64,000 bases of DNA from Bacillota bacterium (lineage in GTDB: Bacteria; Bacillota; Clostridia; Acetivibrionales; DSM-1351), in the NCBI GenBank assembly GCA_023460955.1, contig JAEWOH010000043.1:1-64000 (forward strand). Reading direction: 5' to 3'. The position numbers were made by a program, and so were the translations under genes. A model generated the notes under the pieces. It searched no databases. It was not told the DNA's origin and saw only the letters and a program-made list of their open reading frames with translations. Positions 32,664 to 41,931 of the stretch are shown here, piece by piece; position 1 is the stretch's first letter, and every line of letters begins with the position of its first letter.

Positions 32664-33932
32664 TTAATCTTCAAGAGCCTGACGGATGTCCTCTATAATA
32701 TCATCAATATTTTCAATACCAACAGAGAATCTGATAAGGCCGGGATCAATACCTGCCTGCACAAGCTGTTCGTCTGACAACTGTCTGTGTGTTGAGCTGG
32801 CAGGGTGGAGGACTGCTGTTCTGCTATCCGCTACATGAACAACAATGGCAGCAAGCTTAAGCTTATCCATGAATTTAACTGCACCTTCTCTGCCACCCTT
32901 GATTCTAAAGGATACAACACCGCTGCAGCCCTTTGGTAAATACTTTTGAGCCAAGCCGTGATATGGATCGTCATTAAGGTATGGGTAGCTTACTGACAGA
33001 ACCTTTTCATTAGAGGCAAGGTATTCAGCAACTTTTTCAGCATTTCTGCAATGACGCTCCATTCTTAAATGCAGTGTCTCTAATCCCACATTTAATAAGA
33101 AAGCGTTATTTGCCGACATATAACAGCCGAAATCTCTTATTAGCTGAACTCTGGCTTTAGTTATATAAGCTGCGCTTCCGCAATCTCTGGTATAAACCAT
33201 ACCGTGATAGGATTCGTCGGGCTGGGTCAAACCGGGGAAATTACCGCTTTCCCAGTTGAAATTCCCGGAATCAACTATAACTCCTCCGATACATAAAGCA
33301 TGTCCGTCCATATACTTTGTAGTTGAATGGATAACTATATCCGCCCCGTATTCAATTGGTCTTAAAAGCATGGGGGTTGCAAAGGTATTGTCAATAATCA
33401 ACGGTACATTATTTCTGTGTGCTAGCCTTGCAAACTTTTCTAAATCAAGTATGCTTATTTTAGGGTTTGCTATGGTTTCACCGAACAAAGCCTTAGTGTT
33501 AGGTTGAAAGGCTTTTTGTATCTCATCTTCGGAGCTATCCTGATCAATGAAGGTTATGCCTATACCCATTTCTCTCAAGCGTTTATCAAATAAATTAAAG
33601 GTTCCCCCGTAGATAGTACTGGAGCAAACGAAATGATCTCCTGCCTTACAGATATTTAGAATTGATAAAAGAGAGGCTGCCTGACCGGAAGAAGTGCATA
33701 CAGCACCAATACCGCCCTCAAGAGCTGCAATTTTATTTTCAACACACTCAACAGTTGGGTTACTTATTCTTGAATACATATGCCCGGGTGCTGTCAAATC
33801 AAAAAGTTTGGCAACATGTTCAGTTGAATCGTACTTGTATGTAGTACTTTGATAGATAGGCAAAACCCTTGGTTCTCCATTCCCGGGTTTATACCCCTCC
33901 TGAAGACACTTAGTTTCTATTTTCCATGACAT
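32664..33932 (-). CDS. metY: O-acetylhomoserine sulfhydrylase / Cys-Met metabolism PLP enzyme
   Basis: About 422 residues. Cys/Met metabolism PLP family. TTTYKYDSTEHVAKLFDL and GHMYSRISNPT near the N-terminus are typical of the homocysteine-synthase (MetY) branch; YGGTFNLFDK, IDNTFATPMLLRP and the PLP-binding Lys in IHSTTKYMDGHA (about residue 207) follow. Makes homocysteine from O-acetylhomoserine and sulfide, or handles cysteine. AGGAG at 33941-33946 fits ATG 33932 best; 33938 and GTG 33941 are alternatives. No SAM riboswitch is seen in its upstream region. Confidence 0.9.
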   Translation of the reverse strand: MSWKIETKCLQEGYKPGNGEPRVLPIYQSTTYKYDSTEHVAKLFDLTAPGHMYSRISNPTVECVENKIAALEGGIGAVCTSSGQAASLLSILNICKAGDHFVCSSTIYGGTFNLFDKRLREMGIGITFIDQDSSEDEIQKAFQPNTKALFGETIANPKISILDLEKFARLAHRNNVPLIIDNTFATPMLLRPIEYGADIVIHSTTKYMDGHALCIGGVIVDSGNFNWESGNFPGLTQPDESYHGMVYTRDCGSAAYITKARVQLIRDFGCYMSANNAFLLNVGLETLHLRMERHCRNAEKVAEYLASNEKVLSVSYPYLNDDPYHGLAQKYLPKGCSGVVSFRIKGGREGAVKFMDKLKLAAIVVHVADSRTAVLHPASSTHRQLSDEQLVQAGIDPGLIRFSVGIENIDDIIEDIRQALED

Positions 33933-34059
33933 AAACATCACTCCTCGCGATTGTATCTAAAATTTTACATTAGATATATTCTATAATACCTAGCATATTT
34001 AAACAATATAAGTTTTTATTGAGTGACTGTGATACCAAAAAATTATAAGTCATTTACTA

Positions 34060-34242
34060 TTACGATTTATATGGATTTTCTGGATTTTCTGTTTCATATC
34101 CATCGTCGTCAAATTGGTCATTGCTATAGTTGAAAAAAGGATTTACGGTATTGCCGAAGCCAATGAAAGGATTGTTTGGAATACTGTTTATAATACGATT
34201 AACCCTTTTTGAAACATAGTTATCATTTCTTTTATTTCGCAT
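34060..34242 (-). CDS. Small Asn/Pro-rich hypothetical protein (60 aa)
   Basis: 60 residues: basic N-terminus (MRNKRNDNYVSKRVNRII), then a low-complexity Asn/Pro/Phe-rich middle (PNNPFIGFGNTVNPFFN) and an acidic tail (DDDGYETENPENPYKS). GCGGAGG lies 9 bases before the ATG, which supports translation. No family recognised. Likely unstructured; a spore or envelope role would be speculation. Confidence 0.65.
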   Translation of the reverse strand: MRNKRNDNYVSKRVNRIINSIPNNPFIGFGNTVNPFFNYSNDQFDDDGYETENPENPYKS

Positions 34243-34418
34243 ATAAGCAACCTCCGCTTTGTAGTAGAAAATATTTTTAAAGTAATTTACCTTCTGTAAT
34301 TGTATTTTTTGAAATAATTGTACATTTAATACAGCAAAAGTTTGCTAATATTTTGCTAATATAAAGAAAAAGAGACAAAACCCGAATAACAGGCCTGTCC
34401 CAAAGAAAATTATTTATT

Positions 34419-36692
34419 TTATGCTGCAATATCTTCGCTTTGCTCTGTTTTTGATTTCTTAAAGCCACCATTCTTCGAGTAAATAATTGCTCCAACAATA
34501 AGCACAGCACACAAGCCAAGCGCCACCAACATACCTGGATCAGTACTCTTGTACTGTATAAGAATAGGTGCAGCTAATAGAGAAACCAAATTGATTACCT
34601 TTATCATAGGATTAAGAGCAGGTCCTGCGGTATCTTTAAGAGGATCACCGACTGTGTCACCGACAACGGCAGCTTTATGGCATTCAGAGCCTTTACCCCC
34701 ATGAGCACCATCTTCAATTGTTTTCTTTGCATTATCCCATGCCCCCCCGGAGTTGGCCATGAATACTGCAAGAAGCTGTCCGGAAATAATTACTCCTGCA
34801 AGAAAGCCTCCCAAAGCTTCAACGCCTAGCAGGATACCAACTATTAAAGGTGAAACCACTGAAATTATGGCAAGCCCCAAAAGTTCACGCTGGGCCGCAA
34901 CTGTGCATATATCAACGGCTTTCTGATAGTCTGGTTTCACCTTACCCTGAAGCAGACCGGGAATTTTGAACTGCCGTCTGACTTCATTAACAATAAGGGA
35001 AGCAGCTCTAGTTACAGAATTAATAATTAATGAGGAGAACAACCAGGGAATACAGGCTCCAATAAGCATACCTATAAACACAGTAGGACTTGAAATTCTG
35101 ATTCCTGTATCAAAAATTGTTTCCTTAACACCCATTCCTACTTGAATCTTAGATACGTCAGTAAGGAAAGAACCGAAAAGGGAAACTGCTGCAATTACTG
35201 CAGAGCCAATTGCAACACCTTTTGTGATGGCTTTTGTAGTGTTTCCTGTCGCATCAAGGCTATCCATAACCTTTCTGGATTCCTTGTCCAGACCGGCCAG
35301 TTCACCAATGCCGTTTGCATTGTCAGCGATTGGTCCGAAGGAATCCATGGCAACATTATTGCCTGTAAGGGTGAGCATACCTATACCTGTCATGGCTACT
35401 CCATAGAGGACATAGTGTACATCCTGTCCCCAGAAAATAAGTATCGAACTCAAAATTGTTACAGCAATAACAACTGTTTGCCATACTGCACTCTCAAAGC
35501 CTTCAGCCAGACCACGAAGAATAAGGGTGGCAGACCCCGTTTTTGAAGCACCTGCAATGTCCTTTACAGGCCTGTGAGCCGTATCAGTAAAGTACTTTGT
35601 TACTTCATCAAGAGCTACGGCAAGAAGGATACCTACACCAACTGACAAAAATGCACGCCACTCATTCATATAAAAGGCAGCCAACAAAGCGAAGGAGGCC
35701 AAGCTTATACCCGCTGAAGTATAGAAGCCCCTATTAATAGAATTTAGTGCATCTCCCTTTTTTGAACCCCTTACAAGATACGTTCCTATTATTGAAGAAA
35801 GAACACCTATACCTCTGACTAAAAGAGGGAATATGATCCATTTTAGTTCACCTGTAAATGAGTAAAGGGACAGACCCAGAATTAAACCGGATACTATAGT
35901 AACCTCGTAGGATTCGAAAATATCAGCTGCCATTCCGGCACAATCACCAACATTATCACCAACAAGGTCTGCTATGACAGCGGCGTTTCGCGGATCGTCC
36001 TCGGGAATTCCGGCTTCGACCTTACCAACAAGGTCAGCACCTACGTCAGCAGCTTTTGTATAAATTCCTCCGCCAACTCTCATAAACAAAGCCAGCAGTG
36101 TTCCACCGAACCCGAAGCCAAGAAGGGCGTCGGGAGCCGCAATACCAAGTATTATGAATATAAGTGTGCCCCCAAGTAAGCCTAAGCCGTCAGTAAGCAT
36201 ACCTGTAATTGTTCCGGTTCTGTAAGCTATTTTTAAGGCTTCTCCAAAACTCCTTCTGGATGCAGATGCAACACGGACATTTCCTTCAACAGCCATTCTC
36301 ATACCAAACTGTCCAACCAGCAATGAGAAGGTAGCCCCCATAATAAAGGCTATGGCTCTTGCAAATCCGATTATAATTTTAACTTTATCAGGACTTAAAT
36401 CTGAAAATCTTTTAATTGCCTCATCACTTGGAGGAACAATGTAAACAGAGAAGAAAAGAAGAACGGTAAGAACGGCAATAAGGGGAATTATAGATTTGAG
36501 CTGACGTCTCAGATAAGCATCAGCACCTCCTTTAATAGCACCCCACACCTCTTGCATTTTTTCTGTGCCCTTGTCATAGCGCATTACCTGACGTCGGAGA
36601 ATTAATGCGTAACCTAATCCAAGAAAAGCAATGACAAGTACGCACCAAATCCCAAAAATCTCAAATTTTGTTGCATTACTTAAACCAGACAT
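34419..36692 (-). CDS. hppA: Membrane-bound H+-translocating pyrophosphatase, K+-independent type
   Basis: About 757 residues with 15-16 membrane helices. Uses pyrophosphate hydrolysis to pump protons. The catalytic loop is DVGADLVGKVEAGIPEDDPRN followed by DNVGDCAGMAADIFESY. Near residue 485 the motif GNTTKAITKG has Lys where K+-dependent enzymes have Ala, which marks the K+-independent class. Later loops GGAWDNAKKTIEDG and DTVGDPLKDTAGPALNPM are also intact. The ATG at 36692 is 11 bases after AAAGGA; an in-frame ATG at 36704 is too close to it. Monocistronic. Confidence 0.95.
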   Translation of the reverse strand: MSGLSNATKFEIFGIWCVLVIAFLGLGYALILRRQVMRYDKGTEKMQEVWGAIKGGADAYLRRQLKSIIPLIAVLTVLLFFSVYIVPPSDEAIKRFSDLSPDKVKIIIGFARAIAFIMGATFSLLVGQFGMRMAVEGNVRVASASRRSFGEALKIAYRTGTITGMLTDGLGLLGGTLIFIILGIAAPDALLGFGFGGTLLALFMRVGGGIYTKAADVGADLVGKVEAGIPEDDPRNAAVIADLVGDNVGDCAGMAADIFESYEVTIVSGLILGLSLYSFTGELKWIIFPLLVRGIGVLSSIIGTYLVRGSKKGDALNSINRGFYTSAGISLASFALLAAFYMNEWRAFLSVGVGILLAVALDEVTKYFTDTAHRPVKDIAGASKTGSATLILRGLAEGFESAVWQTVVIAVTILSSILIFWGQDVHYVLYGVAMTGIGMLTLTGNNVAMDSFGPIADNANGIGELAGLDKESRKVMDSLDATGNTTKAITKGVAIGSAVIAAVSLFGSFLTDVSKIQVGMGVKETIFDTGIRISSPTVFIGMLIGACIPWLFSSLIINSVTRAASLIVNEVRRQFKIPGLLQGKVKPDYQKAVDICTVAAQRELLGLAIISVVSPLIVGILLGVEALGGFLAGVIISGQLLAVFMANSGGAWDNAKKTIEDGAHGGKGSECHKAAVVGDTVGDPLKDTAGPALNPMIKVINLVSLLAAPILIQYKSTDPGMLVALGLCAVLIVGAIIYSKNGGFKKSKTEQSEDIAA

Positions 36693-36704
36693 ATCAACAC
36701 ACAT

Positions 36705-37029
36705 CCTTTCATAATATTTATTTTAAGAAAAATATTAGTCGGAGAGAAATGTATGAAATAGTAATAAAAAAAATTAACCCAAATTATACATTCTATATTA
36801 TTCTGTATTTTCCTCTTATTTTTTTAAGCATTTATTAAATTATTTATTAAAATTATGTCTCGTTTAAATGTAATTTACAAAAGAATCCAGGACGTAAAAA
36901 TTGAAGAGATAAAAATAAGATAATATATACAATAATATACTTTTCTGTATAATTGTATTTACTTATTACGAAAATTATGGTAATATTATACAAAAGAATT
37001 ACATACAAAAGAGAAGAATGGTGATACAT
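36705..37029. other. Divergent intergenic region between hppA and the Spo0E-like gene
   Basis: About 325 AT-rich bases; should hold the hppA promoter and that of the small gene at 37030. A TATTAT -10-like sequence occurs near 36981-36986. No ORF with a ribosome binding site or RNA gene seen. Confidence 0.5.
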
Positions 37030-37185
37030 ATGGAAAAAAATAAATACCTTCTGAATAAGGAAGTAGATTGTCTTAAAGAAGAGCTTTACGACTTACTAGA
37101 GAGCCAGCCTTGGTCTCACCCTGATATCCTTACTATCAGCAGGAGACTGGATAGTTTAATTTTAAAGTTTTACAAATGTGACTAA
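37030..37185 (+). CDS. Spo0E-like sporulation regulatory aspartyl-phosphatase
   Basis: 51 residues, a helical hairpin with the family motif SRRLDSLI (family SxxLD) near residues 37-44. Such proteins dephosphorylate Spo0A~P and so restrain sporulation. A GGTGAT sequence precedes the ATG. Its stop overlaps the stop of the convergent gene at 37182 by four bases. Confidence 0.85.
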   Translation: MEKNKYLLNKEVDCLKEELYDLLESQPWSHPDILTISRRLDSLILKFYKCD

Positions 37186-37412
37186 TTAATAGATGTTATT
37201 TTATTACATTCATCGATCAAATTAATGATTGAATTCTTCTTGTCGATATCTGTTTCAAAATCGATGTTTTCCATTATATATTTGATTTTATTTAAAGAGT
37301 GACTCCTAAAATCAGATATATCAATGGAACTGTTTTTGTATTGCTTTAATAATATCTCAACCATTACAATGCAACACTCAAAAAGTTCTTTTTGTATATT
37401 ATTACTGCACAT
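37182..37412 (-). CDS. Small hypothetical protein (76 aa)
   Basis: 76 residues, mostly helical, starting MCSNNIQKELFECCIVMVEIL and ending in an acidic/Ile-rich segment. GGAG lies 7 bases before the ATG on the minus strand. No family recognised. Convergent with the Spo0E-like gene, with overlapping ends, so an antisense relation between the two transcripts is possible. Confidence 0.6.
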   Translation of the reverse strand: MCSNNIQKELFECCIVMVEILLKQYKNSSIDISDFRSHSLNKIKYIMENIDFETDIDKKNSIINLIDECNKITSIN

Positions 37413-37619
37413 ATTTTTTCTCCACTAGTAAACTGTTTACACAAGATTTAATCTTGCTAAGTTATATTAAAACCTGACAAGACTAAATATAATAAATATA
37501 ATAAAAAATGTCAAATATTTCCTATAAATTTAAAATATAAATTTCTTAAATACAAAAAATTTGATATAATCCTATAAAGAATTATTAACTGATAAATACT
37601 TTACGTTCAGGTGAAAAAA

Positions 37620-38138
37620 ATGCTGAATATTCAAATCATTAGTGACAATTTTTACATTAAGAGCATTGATAAGACGAGTATTAACAAAATTTATTCAATA
37701 TATAGAAACTCTAATGATTTTAAATATGCAACTGGTTTTTTTCAACCTATTGAACATAAACAGTTTTCATATAGCATTTCTCAATTCATTCAGAGGAAAA
37801 ATGTATTCTTTCTGGATATTCGTCTTAATACCGGGGAAACTATAGGTCTGATAAAAGGGGTAATTTTAATCAGAGACAATATAGTATGGATAAATTCGAT
37901 GGTAATAGATACTCCGTATCAAAGACAGGGGTATGGCAAAAAAGTGGTTGAATTGTTGGAAGAATACTTCAGTAATGTATGTTCTGCTAGAAAGATATAC
38001 CTATCAGTTTTCAAAACAAATACTCAAGGTCTGAATTTTTGGGAGAAATGTGGCTTTGAGCTATGTAAAGAGTTGCCTGATAAAGGCGGGGTAAGGCTAA
38101 ATAGTGCAATTCAAATAATGTGCAAATTACTTATATGA
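37620..38138 (+). CDS. GNAT family N-acetyltransferase
   Basis: About 172 residues. GNAT fold: motif A reads VIDTPYQRQGYGKKVVELLEEYF (about 97-119) with the QRQGYG pyrophosphate loop; the following NTQGLNFWEKCGFELCKEL segment fits motif B. Substrate unknown. AGGTGA precedes ATG 37620; a GTG at 37611 is also open. Confidence 0.85.
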   Translation: MLNIQIISDNFYIKSIDKTSINKIYSIYRNSNDFKYATGFFQPIEHKQFSYSISQFIQRKNVFFLDIRLNTGETIGLIKGVILIRDNIVWINSMVIDTPYQRQGYGKKVVELLEEYFSNVCSARKIYLSVFKTNTQGLNFWEKCGFELCKELPDKGGVRLNSAIQIMCKLLI

Positions 38139-38190
38139 TAATCATATTACAGAAATATTACTAAAAAGTTGCTGTTTTGTTTCAAAAAGT

Positions 38191-38219
38191 TTGACAAACT
38201 GTTACAAATTGAATATAAT
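38191..38219 (+). promoter_or_regulatory. Perfect consensus promoter of the riboswitch-NlpC/P60 transcript
   Basis: TTGACA at 38191-38196 and TATAAT at 38214-38219, 17-bp spacer; about 80 bases before the c-di-AMP riboswitch. Confidence 0.8.
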
Positions 38220-38296
38220 GTTCAAAGAGCAAATAAATAAAAGTGCCCAAATTATATTAAATTTGGAACGAAAAATTTGTTTGTAATATCTAAATG

Positions 38297-38408
38297 AAGC
38301 TGAATCCTCGTTAAGAGGTACGGAGGAACCAAATTATTGGGGTGAGTCCATGAAAATGGTAGGGAGATCCTATTGCCCGAGCCCGACAGCTAACTTCGGA
38401 AGCGAATT
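38297..38408 (+). ncRNA. c-di-AMP riboswitch (ydaO/yuaA class)
   Basis: Conserved elements of the ydaO motif are visible: an opening strand ctcgttaagagg, the ggaaccaaat...ttggggtgagtcc core, an aggga segment, and the diagnostic gagcccgacagctaacttcgg stretch followed by closing agcg. The class binds cyclic di-AMP and usually turns genes off. It lies directly upstream of a wall hydrolase gene, a common target, with the ribosome binding site 3-8 bases after its 3' end, so translational or transcriptional control are both open. Confidence 0.9.
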
Positions 38409-38421
38409 ATAGGAGGAGCCA

Positions 38422-39318
38422 ATGTCAGGTAAGATCAGCAAGATACTTGTTGGATGTATTTTTGCATTTTCACTTGTACTTATTTGCTCAGTTGCCATGG
38501 CTGCAGCACAGCCAGCGCAAGTTGTTGGGACTAAGGTAAATGTTAGAAAATCACCAGATACATCTGCAAGCGTAATCACAAAGTTATCCAATTCAAGGGT
38601 GTCGATTGTTGATAAGTCAAATGGCTGGTACAAGATTTCTTTTAATGGAAAGACAGGCTGGGTAAGCAGTGACTACATAAAAGTTCTGACTACTAAAGGG
38701 AAAATTAACGCTGATGGTGTTAATTTCAGAGAAACCGCCAGTACAGATGGAAAAGTAATCGATTCACTAAGTAAGGGGACGAGTGTAGAAATCCTTGATA
38801 CTCTCTCCGGTTGGCACAAGGTAAAGACGGGAACAAAAGTTGGGTATGTTGCAACTAAATTTGTTACAGTGTCTTTAACTGAACAGAAATCATCTCGTTC
38901 TACAACAGCAGCAACTTTCTCAGGAGAAGAATTTGATGAAAATTCTTCTGATAGCGACTTAGTTTCATATGCTAAGCAGTTTGTTGGAGTTCGATATGTT
39001 TATGGTGGAAAGAGCCCAAAAGGCTTTGATTGCTCAGGATTCGTTGGATACGTTTATAAGAATTTCGGAATAAAACTTAATAGTTCCGCTGCAAGTATGT
39101 ATTCTAACGGTGTAAAAGTTTCAAAGAGTGCATTACAGGCAGGAGATATATTGTTTTTTGACGCTTCTTCTAGAAAAGCATCCGGCGCAATTGACCATGT
39201 TGGTATTTATATAGGCGGGGGCAAGTTTATTCATGCTTCAACATCGAATAGAAAAGTTATTATCCAGAGCCTATCCGAATATCAGGGAAAATATATTGGT
39301 GCAAAAAGAGTAATGTAA
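38422..39318 (+). CDS. Secreted SH3-NlpC/P60 peptidoglycan hydrolase
   Basis: 298 residues. Signal peptide about 1-30 (ILVGCIFAFSLVLICSVAMAA). Two bacterial SH3 domains (about 33-95 and 97-155, each with the GWYKIS or GWHKVK pattern). A Ser/Thr linker follows, then an NlpC/P60 domain (about 180-298) with catalytic Cys204 in FDCSGF, His259 in DHVGIY and His271 in FIHAS. Such enzymes cut D-Glu-mDAP or similar stem-peptide bonds. Start supported by AGGAGG at 38411-38416. Control by the upstream c-di-AMP riboswitch links wall turnover to osmotic/wall signalling. Ends in a terminator. Confidence 0.94.
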   Translation: MSGKISKILVGCIFAFSLVLICSVAMAAAQPAQVVGTKVNVRKSPDTSASVITKLSNSRVSIVDKSNGWYKISFNGKTGWVSSDYIKVLTTKGKINADGVNFRETASTDGKVIDSLSKGTSVEILDTLSGWHKVKTGTKVGYVATKFVTVSLTEQKSSRSTTAATFSGEEFDENSSDSDLVSYAKQFVGVRYVYGGKSPKGFDCSGFVGYVYKNFGIKLNSSAASMYSNGVKVSKSALQAGDILFFDASSRKASGAIDHVGIYIGGGKFIHASTSNRKVIIQSLSEYQGKYIGAKRVM

Positions 39319-39334
39319 TTTTATCATAAACCAA

Positions 39335-39366
39335 ACAAAAACGTCCTTAAAAGGGACGTTTTTGTT
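39335..39366 (+). terminator. Terminator after the NlpC/P60 gene
   Basis: Arms acaaaaacgtcc (39335-39346) and ggacgtttttgt (39354-39365) with a short loop and T5 inside the distal arm, 17 bp after the stop. Confidence 0.8.
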
Positions 39367-39410
39367 CTCTATATACATCATAAATCTATATTCTTATTAT
39401 TACGTTTCAA

Positions 39411-39513
39411 CTTTTAATTTCAACTTTCAACATCAAACATCAAACATCAAACATCAAACACAAACATCAAACATCAAACTTCTAACTTCTAACTTCTAAC
39501 TTAAAACATCAAA
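39411..39513 (+). repeat. Heptanucleotide tandem repeat tract upstream of comEC
   Basis: A run of seven-base units: cttttaa, (partial), ctttcaa, catcaaa x4, cacaaa (one base short), catcaaa x2, cttctaa x3, cttaaaa, catcaaa. It sits between the NlpC/P60 terminator and comEC with a GGAGG ribosome binding site just after. No spacers between units, so it is not CRISPR. The tract may vary in copy number. Confidence 0.85.
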
Positions 39514-39543
39514 CTCCTTAAATTCACTACTTACGGAGGTCAC

Positions 39544-41904
39544 ATGAATAAAAGACCGCTCTGTCTTATTTGTATTGCTTTTGTTATGGGGATACTGGTT
39601 GAAAACGGTTTAACAATAACAGCCTTCTTTTTTACAACAGCAGTTTTGTTCCTTATTGTAGTCTTTCTATTTTCAAGAGTAAAAAAACAAGGCGTAATTC
39701 TTCTGCTTACGTTGATGTCTTTTACAGTGGGTGGAATGCTGTTCAATTATTCTGAAAAAAACTATCTATTTGGACTTGACGACTATTACGGTAAACAAAT
39801 AGCTATTGAGGGATATATAAATAGTGAACCGGAAGAGGACGAGAATAAAATAAAGTTTACTTTTAAAACCAGTTCTATTTCTGGGAAACCTAAAAACGAA
39901 AATATTCTTTTTTATGTTTATAACAAATCAGAAGGCAATTTTTCCAATAAATTGAGTTACGGGACGGTATTAACCCTGAAAGCTGAAATAAACAGACCTA
40001 AACCGGCGACTAATCCCGGAGGCTTTAATTATCAAAGATATCTTGCTTCTATAGGTATATCGGGAACGGTTAATGTTATGAATATATCAGAAATAAAAAT
40101 CTCAGGTAAGGGTTCGGGCTGGATAATTAAAAAAATGGGATATAAAATTAAGAACACTGTATTGGGAATTGTCAGGGAGTGTCTTCCTAAAAATCAGGCG
40201 GGGCTTATAGCAGGTATGATAATTGGCTATAAGGACGGCTTGGATGAAAACGCATATGAAGCCTTCAGAAAAGCGGGGCTAACACATATCATGGTTGCAT
40301 CCGGAATGAATATAGCTTTTATCATTCTGCCACTTACTTTTTTGTTCAGAAAATTACGTTTGACCAGAAAGGTTGCCAACATAATAATTATGTGCGTATT
40401 AGTACTCTTTATATTTGTAACAGGTTTCTCTGCCTCTGTTGTCAGGGCTGTTATTATGGGAATTATGATTCTTACAGGACAAATCATTATGAGGGAAACT
40501 GATATATATACAAGTATTTCAGCTGCTGTACTACTATTGCTCTTGTACAACCCCTTTATGATATTTGATATAGGTTTTCAGCTTTCGTTTGCTGCTACTA
40601 TTTCACTGGTAATGTTTTATCCGTCGATAAAAGCGGCAGTATCCTTCAAATATGTTCCGGAAATAGTTTCCGATACACTTGCTGCAACCTTGGCGGCTCA
40701 GATAGGGGTGGTCCCAATCAGTATATACTATTTTAATTCGCTCTCATTAGTCTCTGTTATTAGCAATCTTTTAGTAGTTCCAACTGTTCAAGTTATAACA
40801 ATCATTGGTTTTATTATGGTTTTTACGGGTTTAATCAATATTAATCTGGCGGTTTTGATTGGATATATTAATAACTCTGTTTTATCCTTTGTTCTCTTTG
40901 TTACTGAAATTTCTTCCAAGTTCCCTTATGCTACAATAAAAATACCCACACCGTCAATACTTCTGATTAGTATATATTATGCTACTCTTATCTATTTGTT
41001 TAAAGGGAGGAAGGTTTGGGGTAATTTAATCAATCAGAAGAAGCTGGCTTTAACGGTAATAATTATATTACTGATAAACCTATCCTGCAGCAGATTACTT
41101 CCAAAACCAATTGAGATAACATTTCTGGACGTTGGACAGGGAGACGGCGCCTTTATAAAAACAGCACACGGTACCAAAGTCTTAATTGACGGAGGAGGTA
41201 AAGAGTCGGATTCAAAATCTTCATTTGATGTCGGTAAATCTGTTATGGTACCATATATCCTGGACCAGGGGACTAAGAGTATAGATATTGTTATAGCGAG
41301 CCACGGTCATGCTGACCATACGGAAGGCTTAGAAGCAGTACTAAAGGAGTTCAGGATAGGATTATTAATCCTTCCCGACACTAATGGAAATGGATTTGAT
41401 AGAATTAGTAGACTTTGCTGGGAGAAGGGGATAAAAATAATCAAATGCAGTAGAGGCAATATAATCAAATTAGATAATGATACGAAAATTGAGGTGCTCA
41501 GTCCGCTGGAGTTTTCGAAGGACAGTTTATCACAGCAGTCTTTAAATAACAGTTCATTGGTGTTAAAATTAATCTACAAAAATATAAAAGTACTGTTTAC
41601 CGGAGATAGTGAGATTCCCGTAGAGGAAAGACTACTCGCTTCGGGTACTGACATATCAGCTGATTTGGTGAAGATAGCACATCACGGTTCAAATACATCA
41701 AGTGGTGATGCTTTTGTTAATAAAGTAAGACCTAAATATGCAGTCATATCAGTTGGTGAGCACAATCGTTTTGGTCACCCTTCTCAATTTATAGTAGACA
41801 GGATGGCCGAAAGAAATATAGAATTATTCAGAACTGATTTGTGCGGGGCCGTAATTGCAAAGAGTTATGGGACAGGTATTGAAGTCAGTACTATGCTGGA
41901 TTAG
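39544..41904 (+). CDS. comEC: DNA internalisation competence protein ComEC/Rec2
   Basis: 786 residues. Two or three N-terminal membrane helices, an OB-like DUF4131 domain (about 75-155), the Competence membrane domain (about 215-480) with MVASGMNIAFIILPL and TGFSASVVRAVIMG, and a C-terminal metallo-beta-lactamase-like domain (about 520-786) with FLDVGQGDGAFI and metal ligands HGHADH near 585. Forms the channel that moves single-stranded DNA into the cell. CGGAGG precedes the ATG. Followed 27 bp later by holA. Confidence 0.95.
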   Translation: MNKRPLCLICIAFVMGILVENGLTITAFFFTTAVLFLIVVFLFSRVKKQGVILLLTLMSFTVGGMLFNYSEKNYLFGLDDYYGKQIAIEGYINSEPEEDENKIKFTFKTSSISGKPKNENILFYVYNKSEGNFSNKLSYGTVLTLKAEINRPKPATNPGGFNYQRYLASIGISGTVNVMNISEIKISGKGSGWIIKKMGYKIKNTVLGIVRECLPKNQAGLIAGMIIGYKDGLDENAYEAFRKAGLTHIMVASGMNIAFIILPLTFLFRKLRLTRKVANIIIMCVLVLFIFVTGFSASVVRAVIMGIMILTGQIIMRETDIYTSISAAVLLLLLYNPFMIFDIGFQLSFAATISLVMFYPSIKAAVSFKYVPEIVSDTLAATLAAQIGVVPISIYYFNSLSLVSVISNLLVVPTVQVITIIGFIMVFTGLININLAVLIGYINNSVLSFVLFVTEISSKFPYATIKIPTPSILLISIYYATLIYLFKGRKVWGNLINQKKLALTVIIILLINLSCSRLLPKPIEITFLDVGQGDGAFIKTAHGTKVLIDGGGKESDSKSSFDVGKSVMVPYILDQGTKSIDIVIASHGHADHTEGLEAVLKEFRIGLLILPDTNGNGFDRISRLCWEKGIKIIKCSRGNIIKLDNDTKIEVLSPLEFSKDSLSQQSLNNSSLVLKLIYKNIKVLFTGDSEIPVEERLLASGTDISADLVKIAHHGSNTSSGDAFVNKVRPKYAVISVGEHNRFGHPSQFIVDRMAERNIELFRTDLCGAVIAKSYGTGIEVSTMLD

Positions 41905-41931
41905 AAATTTTGAAAAAGAGGGGAGCTATTT

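Noticed and set aside
33950..34059. SAM riboswitch upstream of the O-acetylhomoserine sulfhydrylase gene
   Set aside because: None of the conserved S-box elements are visible in the short upstream region.
39411..39513. Possible CRISPR array
   Set aside because: Units are seven bases in direct succession with no unique spacers, so it is a microsatellite.
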